A stretch of 7,352 nucleotides of DNA, from NCBI GenBank assembly GCA_046302855.1, contig JBKCHH010000046.1, positions 1 to 7,352 on the forward strand. Reading direction: 5' to 3'. The notes below the pieces were generated by a model that saw only the letters and a list, made by a program, of their open reading frames with translations, made no database searches and was not told the origin of the DNA. Numbering within the stretch: position 1 is the first letter of the stretch; every line of letters begins with the position of its first letter. Below are positions 1-5,702 of this stretch, in pieces. The stretch is from JBKCHH01 sp046302855 (lineage in GTDB: Bacteria > Pseudomonadota > Alphaproteobacteria > Rickettsiales > UBA8987). Position numbers and translations under genes: made by a program.

Positions 1-1
1 T

Positions 2-1315
2 AACGTTACTGCCTATACCTTCACCGTAACTGCAACCAATGCTGTAGGTACTGGCCCTGCCTCAACTGCTAGCAGTGCCGTTACTCCGGCAACTGTTCCA
101 GGGGCGCCAACTGCAGCATCGGCGGTAGCGGGTAATGCACAAGCCACAGTTAGCTGGACCGCCCCTGCAAGTGATGGTGGTAGCGCCATAACATCTTATA
201 CGGCAACCTCATCACCTGGAGGACTCACCTGCACCTCAGCCTCTTCTCCTTGCACCGTAACTGGCCTAACCAATGGCACTTCCTACACCTTCACCGTAAC
301 TGCTAGAAATGCCATCGGCACCGGAGCTGCCTCAAGTGCCACAGCTTCCGTTAAGCCGGGAATCTTGGTATTACAAGGTACAATTGCCACAGGGTCAACT
401 CCAATTGGCATTACCATCTCTGCGGATGGCACCTCTTTCTATGTTGCTAATTGGAATTCTCACACCGTCTCGATTTACAGTCGCAACACCTCAACCGGGG
501 CTTTGACCTCACAAGGCACAATTGCTACTGGGTCATATCCATATGGCATTACCATCTCTGCAGATGGCACCTCTGTCTATGTTGCTAATCACAATTCTAA
601 CACCGTCTCTAGGTACAGTCGCAACACCTCAACGGGGGCCTTGACCTCACAAGGCACAATTGCCACAGGGACAAATCCATATGGCATTACCATCTCTGCA
701 GATGGCACCTCTGTCTATGTTGCTAATCACGTTGGTAGAACCGTCTCGATTTACAGTCGCAACACCTCAACCGGGGCCTTGACCTCACAAGGCACAATTG
801 CCACAGGGTCAAGTCCAATTGGCATTACCATCTCTGCGGATGGCACCTCTGTCTATGTTGCTAATCAAACTTCTAACACCGTCTCGATTTACAGTCGTAA
901 CACCTCAACCGGGGCTTTGACCTCACAAGGCACAATTGCCACAGGGTCAAGTCCATATAATATTACCATCTCTGCGGATGGCACCTCTGTATATGTTAAT
1001 AATTACGGGTCTAGCACCGTCTCGATTTACAGTCGCAACACTTCAACCGGGGCTTTAACATCGCAAGGCACAATTGCCACAGGGGCAAATCCATTTGATG
1101 TTACCATCTCTGCAGATGGCACCTCTGTCTATGTTACTAATCAAGTTGGTAGAACCGTCTCAATTTACAGTCGCAACACCTCAACCGGGGCCTTGACCTC
1201 ACAAGGCACAATTGCCACAGGGGTAAATCCACGGTATGTTACCATCTCTGCGGATGGCACCTCTGTATATGTTACTAATTCCAGTTCTAACACCGTCTCT
1301 ATATACAGTCGATAG
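2..1315 (+). CDS. Fn3-domain / seven-bladed beta-propeller protein, probably cell-surface or secreted (5' end missing)
   Basis: The reading frame is open from the first base of the window to a TAG at 1313-1315, giving 437 visible residues; the true start lies upstream. Residues 1-30 are the end of one fibronectin-III-like domain (YTFTVTATNAVGTGPAS). Residues about 33-118 are a complete one (SWTAPASDGG, then GLTNGTSYTFTVTARNA), with Cys77 and Cys84 close enough for a disulfide. Residues 125-437 are seven tandem 46-residue repeats of the YVTN/lactonase-like propeller type (core ISADGTSVYVAN, then TVSIYSRNTSTGALTS). The last repeat stops after SIYSR, and the segment ILVLQ before the first repeat supplies the missing strand, so the ring closes as in Velcro-type propellers. 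Such Fn3-plus-propeller proteins are usually exported binding or adhesion proteins; no enzyme residues are recognisable. Signal peptide and anchor cannot be seen. The gene is rich in Thr, Ser and Ala codons and in GC compared with its neighbours. The ligand is unknown. Confidence 0.85.
   Translation, partial: NVTAYTFTVTATNAVGTGPASTASSAVTPATVPGAPTAASAVAGNAQATVSWTAPASDGGSAITSYTATSSPGGLTCTSASSPCTVTGLTNGTSYTFTVTARNAIGTGAASSATASVKPGILVLQGTIATGSTPIGITISADGTSFYVANWNSHTVSIYSRNTSTGALTSQGTIATGSYPYGITISADGTSVYVANHNSNTVSRYSRNTSTGALTSQGTIATGTNPYGITISADGTSVYVANHVGRTVSIYSRNTSTGALTSQGTIATGSSPIGITISADGTSVYVANQTSNTVSIYSRNTSTGALTSQGTIATGSSPYNITISADGTSVYVNNYGSSTVSIYSRNTSTGALTSQGTIATGANPFDVTISADGTSVYVTNQVGRTVSIYSRNTSTGALTSQGTIATGVNPRYVTISADGTSVYVTNSSSNTVSIYSR
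374..1312 (+). repeat. Seven tandem 138-bp coding repeats (beta-propeller blades)
   Basis: Units begin at 374, 512, 650, 788, 926, 1064 and 1202; the first six are exactly 138 bp and the last is 111 bp, ending at the stop codon. Long blocks are nearly identical at base level, for example those encoding TISADGTSVYV and YSRNTSTGALTS. Amino-acid differences are concentrated at unit positions 8-9, 11-12, 25 and 27-30. Synonymous differences (GCA/GCG in SADG, GCC/GCT in TGAL, GTC/GTA in SVY) are shuffled between units, which suggests exchange between repeats after duplication. Confidence 0.95.
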
Positions 1316-1404
1316 AGAGTACTGCAAATGTCTTTAACCGTGATTTAAGAGCCCCAAGCTTACCAAATAAAGGCTGGTGCTTCAACCTTACATCAGGAAC
1401 ACCT

Positions 1405-1435
1405 GAACCAGGCTTTTCTTCAGGGGCTGGTTTTT
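1405..1435 (+). terminator. Weak candidate terminator after the propeller gene
   Basis: AACCAG (1406-1411) pairs with CTGGTT (1427-1432) around a 15-base loop. A G-U pair can be added at the base, and the T-run spans 1431-1435. The loop is long and the T-run short, so this would be a poor intrinsic terminator. It lies about 90 bases past the stop codon. Confidence 0.3.
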
Positions 1436-1485
1436 CCCCTGCTACCTACAAACCAGTATTTCCTGCCCAATGCCCAACCCCTTAA

Positions 1486-1546
1486 ATCCCTAGCCCACCA
1501 ACTAGCCTTTATTGACAATTTGTATAAATGTGGGTTATTTAGGGAT
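1486..1546. other. Imperfect stem-loop at a convergent gene junction
   Basis: ATCCCTA (1486-1492) pairs with TAGGGAT (1540-1546), and just inside it CCCAC (1494-1498) pairs with GTGGG (1530-1534), leaving a 31-base loop and an uneven internal bulge. It ends 5 bases before the stop codon of the second SemiSWEET gene. It could mark the 3' ends of transcripts from either side, but neither side has a strong T-run. Confidence 0.3.
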
Positions 1547-1550
1547 AGCT

Positions 1551-1829
1551 TTATTTCCAACTCTTATCCACCCCAAGCCACAAATTCCTTACCTTTATAA
1601 ACAGAATAATAGAGGCCAAAAATATGGTAATGGAGTTAAGAATAATAATGGGTAGTTTATCAATAAAAATGCCATAAACCAGCCACAAGGCAACCCCAAC
1701 AATAAAAAGCAGATACATATACAAAGAAATGGAGGCGGTGTTTTTTGTTTTAACCACCATAATTACCTGCGGAATAAAGGCAGAAGAGGTAAGGGTGCCG
1801 GCTATAAAGCCAATTATATCTGGGTTCAT
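1551..1829 (-). CDS. SemiSWEET sugar transporter B (MtN3/saliva family, 3 TM)
   Basis: A 92-residue membrane protein with three predicted helices: about residues 5-26, 36-56 and 60-80. It has the features of bacterial SemiSWEETs: a Pro-Gln pair in helix 1 (P20, Q21), Trp49 in the LWLVYG motif of helix 2, and Asn65 in helix 3. The Trp and Asn fall where the well-studied Leptospira SemiSWEET has its sugar-contacting Trp48 and Asn64. SemiSWEETs work as dimers in the inner membrane, passing mono- or disaccharides down their gradient; the substrate here is unknown. Length is typical (85-100 residues). Its ATG overlaps the TGA of the upstream SemiSWEET by four bases (ATGA), so it is probably translated by coupling. 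A purine-rich GGGA lies a few bases before the start. By hand alignment it is about 45% identical to its neighbour. It is the last gene of the dxs operon. Confidence 0.9.
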   Translation of the reverse strand: MNPDIIGFIAGTLTSSAFIPQVIMVVKTKNTASISLYMYLLFIVGVALWLVYGIFIDKLPIIILNSITIFLASIILFIKVRNLWLGVDKSWK

Positions 1830-2155
1830 ATCTTTCCCTTTATTTTTTCATTGAGTTTTTTTAGTCTTTTGCGTTTTTTCCTTTTTTTGCCAGCTAAAAT
1901 ATTAGATATTTTTATGTATAAAATAGTGCTGGTTAAGAAAAAGGGCAGAATATTAGAAACTATAATGGGCATTTGCCCCTTTAGCACGCCGTAAGTAAAC
2001 CACAAAATAATATTGATAAAAAATATCACATAGGTAACTAGCGAAATTCCAATAGTATTTCTAGTTTTTATGGTTTGAATTGCCTGTGGAAGTAGCGAAA
2101 AAGAGCTAAGAGTGGCCGCCACGTAGCCAAGTATATCTGGGTTAAAATCACTCAT
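1826..2155 (-). CDS. SemiSWEET sugar transporter A with long basic C-terminal tail
   Basis: A 109-residue paralogue of the following gene, with three predicted helices (about residues 8-29, 39-59 and 63-83). The Pro-Gln pair is at P23-Q24, Trp52 is in LWFTYG, and Asn68 is in helix 3, so all signature SemiSWEET positions are kept. Residues 90-108 form a strongly positive tail of mostly Lys and Arg, which its neighbour lacks; by the positive-inside rule this would put the C-terminus in the cytoplasm. The predicted role is facilitated sugar or small-solute transport as a homodimer, or as a heterodimer with the neighbouring paralogue. The ATG overlaps the dxs TGA by four bases. An AAGGA ribosome site lies 6 bases upstream, inside the dxs end, which supports this start. 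The tail is encoded by A/G-rich DNA with several homopolymer runs. Confidence 0.9.
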   Translation of the reverse strand: MSDFNPDILGYVAATLSSFSLLPQAIQTIKTRNTIGISLVTYVIFFINIILWFTYGVLKGQMPIIVSNILPFFLTSTILYIKISNILAGKKRKKRKRLKKLNEKIKGKI

Positions 2156-3936
2156 AATAATTCCTTTATTACTTCTTCTATTGAAGCTGTATCTAGCCCT
2201 GCATCTGCATATGCCTGCTTCATAGATTGATGATTAATAAACCTATCTGGTAAAGAAATGGTTTTGATTGTTTTATTGTGATGCAGATTTTCGCCAACTA
2301 TATATTCTAGCACCTTTGCCCCAAAGCCACCATCACTACCATCTTCGGCAATGATAATTTTACTACAAGATTTTACTGCCAATTCAACTGCATTTTTATC
2401 AAAAGGTTTGGCGAACCTTGCATCAATTAATAACAGCTGATATTTTTCTGCTAAGGGCAAAAAGTGGCTAACCATAATTCCAAGGGCGATTACAGCAATT
2501 TTTGGTTTTATGGGGCTATGAACAATATTTGCCTTGCCCAGTTCTATTTTAGAAGAAGTATCTGCGGTGTTAAATACTTCAGATTTAGGAAAGCGGATTG
2601 CAACTGGGTTGTTTTTTAGCAAAAGAGAAAATTCTAGCATTTTTTGTAGCTCAAATTCATTACTTGGTGCCATAACAATAAAGTTTGGCAGGCAGGTAAG
2701 ATAGCTTAAATCGAAGGCGCCTTGATGAGTTTCGCCATCTTCACCCACCAAGCCTGCCCTATCTATAATAAATTTTACTGGTAAAGATTGCAGTGCAATA
2801 TCGTGAATTACTTGATCATAAGCCCGTTGCAAAAAGGTGGAATAGATGCAAACAAAGGGAATAAAGCCCTGCACCGCAAGCCCGCCAGCAAAGGTAACGG
2901 AGTGTTGCTCGGCAATGCCAGTATCAAAAAATCTAGTGGGAAATAGTTTTGCAAAGTTGTTCAAACCAGTTCCACTTTTCATCGCGGCTGTTATGGCGAT
3001 AATTTTATCATTATTTTTTGCTATAAGGGTTAGAGTTTCCGCAAAAACATCGGTAAAGGTTTTGTTGGCTGATGTGGCAATTGGTTTTAGGGTGTTATAA
3101 TCAAATTTTTTTACGGAGTGATAATTTTCTTCCCCAGAAAAATTAGCATTGAATCCTTTGCCCTTTTCAGTTTTTATGTGGATTATATGGGGCTTATTTT
3201 GCTTGTTGTTTTTAGCATTTTCTAGGGCTTTTATAAGCAGGGGTAAATTATGCCCATCTAGCACGCCGGTATATTCAAAGCCAAGTTGCGTGAAAATATT
3301 ATTTTGAGTGGGAATTTCATTTAGGTATTTATTTAAACCACCCACCGCCTTTGATATACTCATTTCATTATCATTTAGAATAATAATAATTTTGCTGTTG
3401 CTAATGCTTATGTTGTTTAAAGCCTCAAACGCCATGCCGGCACTTAAAGCACCATCACCAATTACGGCAACTATTTCAAAATGCTCCTTTTGCAAATCTC
3501 TAGCTACGGCAATACCAAGTGAGGCAGAAAGGCTAGTAGAACTATGCCCTGCACCAAACACATCATATTCGCTCTCACTTCTTTTTAAAAAGCCACTTAA
3601 GCCATTTTTTTGCTTCAGCGTGCCAATCTTATCTTTTCTACCAGTTAGAATCTTGTGTGGGTGGGCTTGATGTCCAACATCAAAAATAATTTTATCTTTA
3701 GGAGCATTAAACACATAGTGCAAGGCAACTGTTAGTTCACACACACCTAAGGCCGCACCTAAATGCCCACCAATTTTAGATAGGGCAAAAATAATTTCTT
3801 GCCTAATTTCTTCGGCCAAAATTTCTAGCTGTGAAGTAGAAAAGCCCTTTATGTCCTGTGGAAAATTTACCCTATCTAAACACGGCTGCTTTGTTGCTTT
3901 TTTATTGTTTGGAATTTTATGAACCAGTTTAGCCAT
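2152..3936 (-). CDS. dxs: 1-deoxy-D-xylulose-5-phosphate synthase
   Basis: A cytosolic, thiamine-diphosphate-dependent enzyme that joins pyruvate and D-glyceraldehyde-3-phosphate with loss of CO2, giving DXP. This is the entry to the MEP isoprenoid pathway and also feeds thiamine and pyridoxal synthesis. In order (numbering from the ATG at 3936): GGHLG with His58; DVGHQAHPHKILTGR near 86-100; GAGHSSTSLSAS with His131; the ThDP/Mg motif GDGALSAG at 160-167 with NDN at 188-190; GIAEQH with catalytic Glu343; DRAGLVGEDGETHQGAFD near 392-409 with His404; and a C-terminal transketolase-like domain (IDARFAKPFD, then AEDGSDGGFG). It has 594 residues against about 620 in E. coli; the gap is mostly the flexible loop after SIS, which is about 35 residues shorter here. 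The frame also allows a TTG start at 3945, but ATG is preferred; neither has a good ribosome site. First gene of an operon with two SemiSWEETs. Confidence 0.97.
   Translation of the reverse strand: MAKLVHKIPNNKKATKQPCLDRVNFPQDIKGFSTSQLEILAEEIRQEIIFALSKIGGHLGAALGVCELTVALHYVFNAPKDKIIFDVGHQAHPHKILTGRKDKIGTLKQKNGLSGFLKRSESEYDVFGAGHSSTSLSASLGIAVARDLQKEHFEIVAVIGDGALSAGMAFEALNNISISNSKIIIILNDNEMSISKAVGGLNKYLNEIPTQNNIFTQLGFEYTGVLDGHNLPLLIKALENAKNNKQNKPHIIHIKTEKGKGFNANFSGEENYHSVKKFDYNTLKPIATSANKTFTDVFAETLTLIAKNNDKIIAITAAMKSGTGLNNFAKLFPTRFFDTGIAEQHSVTFAGGLAVQGFIPFVCIYSTFLQRAYDQVIHDIALQSLPVKFIIDRAGLVGEDGETHQGAFDLSYLTCLPNFIVMAPSNEFELQKMLEFSLLLKNNPVAIRFPKSEVFNTADTSSKIELGKANIVHSPIKPKIAVIALGIMVSHFLPLAEKYQLLLIDARFAKPFDKNAVELAVKSCSKIIIAEDGSDGGFGAKVLEYIVGENLHHNKTIKTISLPDRFINHQSMKQAYADAGLDTASIEEVIKELL
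2162..2166 (-). promoter_or_regulatory. Shine-Dalgarno site of SemiSWEET A
   Basis: On the minus strand AAGGA is followed by six bases and then the ATG at 2155. It lies within the last codons of dxs, so the second gene can be initiated by ribosomes finishing dxs. It is the clearest ribosome site in the window. Confidence 0.65.
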
Positions 3937-3963
3937 GGCAATCAAATTACTGTAAAAAATAGT

Positions 3964-3992
3964 TTTATAAAATTTTAAAGCTCGTATATAAT
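3964..3992 (+). promoter_or_regulatory. Candidate sigma-70 promoter of pepP
   Basis: A perfect -10 hexamer TATAAT (3987-3992) follows TTTATA (3964-3969; 4 of 6 matches to TTGACA) at the ideal 17-base spacing. The predicted start is near 3999, leaving a leader of only about 20 bases and no clear Shine-Dalgarno. The spacer contains the 10-base palindrome TAAAATTTTA (3968-3977), which in DNA this AT-rich may be chance. Confidence 0.45.
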
Positions 3993-4010
3993 TTTATGCA
4001 TTATAAGCAA
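3983..4010 (-). promoter_or_regulatory. Candidate promoter of the dxs-SemiSWEET operon
   Basis: On the minus strand TTGCTT (4010-4005) and TATACG (3988-3983) are separated by 16 bases. This would start transcription about 40 bases before the dxs ATG. The hexamers match the sigma-70 consensus only moderately, and other AT-rich placements are possible. It overlaps the divergent pepP promoter, so the two may compete. Confidence 0.25.
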
Positions 4011-4018
4011 ATATTTAG

Positions 4019-5674
4019 ATGGAAGGGAAGAATAAAATAGAATTACTAAATAATTTTCTTGCAAAAGAAAATCTTGATTGCCTGCTAATCCCTATGCGGG
4101 ATGCCTTTAATAGCGAATATTTGCCCCCTTATTTTAATCGCATAAGGGCGGTTTCTAACTTTACTGGCTCTAATGGCTACATTGTTTTTTTGAAAAATCA
4201 AAAATCAGTGTTTTTTACCGATGGCAGATACACCCTACAAGCCAAGCAAGAGATAGACTTAAACCAGTTCTCTATTTATGATTTTGAAGAGCTAACTCCG
4301 CTAGCATTCCTAAAAGGAAAAAACTTGGGTGTAGGCTTTGATGGCAATTTGCATACTATTGATGAGGTTAGGAATTATCAAAGGCAAGGTATCAATTTAA
4401 AAGAAGTAGGTAGTGGGCTAGAAAAAATCTTTTCAGTCGCCCAGCCAAAGCCCAAAAAAATATTTGAAATCCCTTTAAGAGAGGCAGGGCTTTCTGCTAC
4501 AGAAAAGTTTAAGCAGATTTTAGCAGAACTGGGGCAAGATTATCTGTTGTTAAACGACCCTACCTCAATCTGCTGGCTACTAAACATTAGGGGGGCAGAT
4601 TTAGAACATACTCCTATAGTTTTTTCCTACGCCTTAGTTAGCAAAATAAAGGGTTTGGAGGTTTTTTTGGATATAAAAAAGCTAGAAATTGGTAAGGAGT
4701 ATAATTTTGAAATAAACCCAATTCAAGAATTCGAGCAGTATTTGCCAAAGTTAAAATCTGTAAGGCTAAACCCAAAAACCACTAGTTTTAATCACTACAA
4801 TTTAATTTCTGGAGAAAAGTTTGAGGCAAGTGATATTGTAACCGAGCTAAAATCAATTAAAAATGCTAGCGAAATTAAGAACATAAAAAAGGCTCATATA
4901 AGGGATGCTAAGGCTTTTAAGCTGTTTTTTGATTGGTTAAGTGAAGTTGAAAGCACCAGTGAAATTGAAGTGGCAGAAAAACTGCTGGAGTTTAGAAAAA
5001 AAGATAAAAACTTTGTTGGTCCATCTTTTGATACTATCGCCGGCTTTAATGAAAATGGGGCGATAGTGCATTATCACGCCACACCTAAAACCAATAAAAA
5101 AATTTCAGGCAATGGTTTATTACTGCTAGATAGTGGCGGGCAGTATAAATATGGCACTACCGATGTTACTAGAACCATAGCAATCGGCAGGCCAACGGCT
5201 GAACAAAAGGAACACTATACTCTGGTGCTAAAAGCCCATATTGCTTTGCTTCACGCTAACTTTCCTCAAGGCACTACTGGGGCTAGTTTAGATGGGATTG
5301 TAAGAAAGTTTTTTTGGGATAGGGGATTAGATTTTAACCATGGAACAGGGCATGGGGTGGGGTATTTTTTAAATGTGCACGAAGGGCCAGCTAGCATTTC
5401 TAAAAGGGGTTTTGCGGAAATAAAAGAGGGTATGGTTCTTTCTAACGAACCGGGGCTTTATTTTGAAAATAAATACGGCATCCGCATAGAAAATTTAGTG
5501 CAGGTAGTAAAAAGCTATAGAAAAGGCCTTTTAACCTTTAGAAACCTAACAATAGTTCCTTACGAAGAAAAGCTAATTAATTTCGATAGCTTAAATATGA
5601 AGGAGATGTCTTATTTAATGCACTATCACAGAAGTTTTAACTACCACACTACCGGAAATTCAGATGGTGCATAA
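4019..5674 (+). CDS. pepP: Xaa-Pro aminopeptidase (aminopeptidase P, peptidase family M24B)
   Basis: A metallopeptidase, probably cytosolic, that removes the N-terminal residue from peptides with proline in second place. It is the three-domain form. Two creatinase-like N-terminal domains cover about residues 5-140 (NSEYLPPY, FTGSNG, FTDGRYTLQA) and 155-280 (WLLNIRGADLEHTP). The pita-bread catalytic domain covers about 290-505, and a short C-terminal M24_C-like end (LTIVPYEEKLI, then YLMHYH) follows. All five metal ligands are visible: Asp371 (LLDSGGQY), Asp382 (TTDVTRT), His445 (HGTGHGVG), Glu477 (LSNEPG) and Glu491 (IRIENL). The active-site histidines His351 (GAIVHYH) and His454 (NVHEGP) are also present. 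At 551 residues it is shorter than the roughly 600 I expect for this form, mainly in the second domain. The ATG at 4019 fits the family N-terminus but lacks a clear ribosome site. It is divergent from dxs and convergent with the ABC gene, so it is probably a single-gene transcript. Confidence 0.95.
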   Translation: MEGKNKIELLNNFLAKENLDCLLIPMRDAFNSEYLPPYFNRIRAVSNFTGSNGYIVFLKNQKSVFFTDGRYTLQAKQEIDLNQFSIYDFEELTPLAFLKGKNLGVGFDGNLHTIDEVRNYQRQGINLKEVGSGLEKIFSVAQPKPKKIFEIPLREAGLSATEKFKQILAELGQDYLLLNDPTSICWLLNIRGADLEHTPIVFSYALVSKIKGLEVFLDIKKLEIGKEYNFEINPIQEFEQYLPKLKSVRLNPKTTSFNHYNLISGEKFEASDIVTELKSIKNASEIKNIKKAHIRDAKAFKLFFDWLSEVESTSEIEVAEKLLEFRKKDKNFVGPSFDTIAGFNENGAIVHYHATPKTNKKISGNGLLLLDSGGQYKYGTTDVTRTIAIGRPTAEQKEHYTLVLKAHIALLHANFPQGTTGASLDGIVRKFFWDRGLDFNHGTGHGVGYFLNVHEGPASISKRGFAEIKEGMVLSNEPGLYFENKYGIRIENLVQVVKSYRKGLLTFRNLTIVPYEEKLINFDSLNMKEMSYLMHYHRSFNYHTTGNSDGA

Positions 5675-5684
5675 TTAAAGAAAT

Positions 5685-5702
5685 GTGGGTTAAATAACCC
5701 AC
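5685..5702. terminator. Bidirectional intrinsic terminator between pepP and the ABC gene
   Basis: A perfect palindrome: GTGGGTT (5685-5691), a 4-base loop and AACCCAC (5696-5702). It sits 10 bases after the pepP stop and overlaps the last base of the ABC gene's stop codon. On the minus strand the stem is followed by ATTTCTTTAATTA, a fair U-rich tail; on the plus strand the tail is poor. It probably ends transcription from both convergent genes, better for the ABC gene. Confidence 0.6.

Larger units (their letters stand above)
1316..1550. other. Convergent intergenic region without a convincing gene
   Basis: This 235-base stretch separates the end of the propeller gene (+) from the end of the second SemiSWEET gene (-). 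I see no RNA gene. Frame 1 is open from 1291 to 1485 and reads like protein (NVFNRDLRAPSLPNKGW and onward). Frame 2 is also open from about 1347 to 1603. Neither has a start codon with a ribosome site, so they are not called as genes. Up to about 1485 the composition resembles the propeller gene; beyond that it becomes AT-rich. Two hairpins are listed separately. Confidence 0.6.

Noticed and set aside
309..506. Small plus-strand ORF overlapping the propeller gene
   Set aside because: It is an out-of-frame shadow of the Fn3/propeller coding sequence with a low-complexity Pro/Leu product.
374..1312. CRISPR-like or non-coding satellite array
   Set aside because: The 138-bp units are directly adjacent without spacers, keep the reading frame and encode a known propeller motif.
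365..1315. Separate propeller gene starting at TTG 365
   Set aside because: The frame is open upstream to the window edge and encodes in-frame Fn3 domains; the TTG lies inside the linker and has no ribosome site.
2846..3670. Plus-strand ORFs inside dxs (2846-3100, 3308-3670)
   Set aside because: They are antisense to highly conserved dxs motifs and their products resemble nothing recognisable.
3937..3945. TTG start for dxs three codons upstream
   Set aside because: An ATG three codons downstream is a better start codon and neither has a ribosome site; it remains possible.
3968..3977. TAAAATTTTA palindrome as an operator
   Set aside because: A 10-base AT-only palindrome is expected by chance in DNA this AT-rich, and no regulator is nearby.
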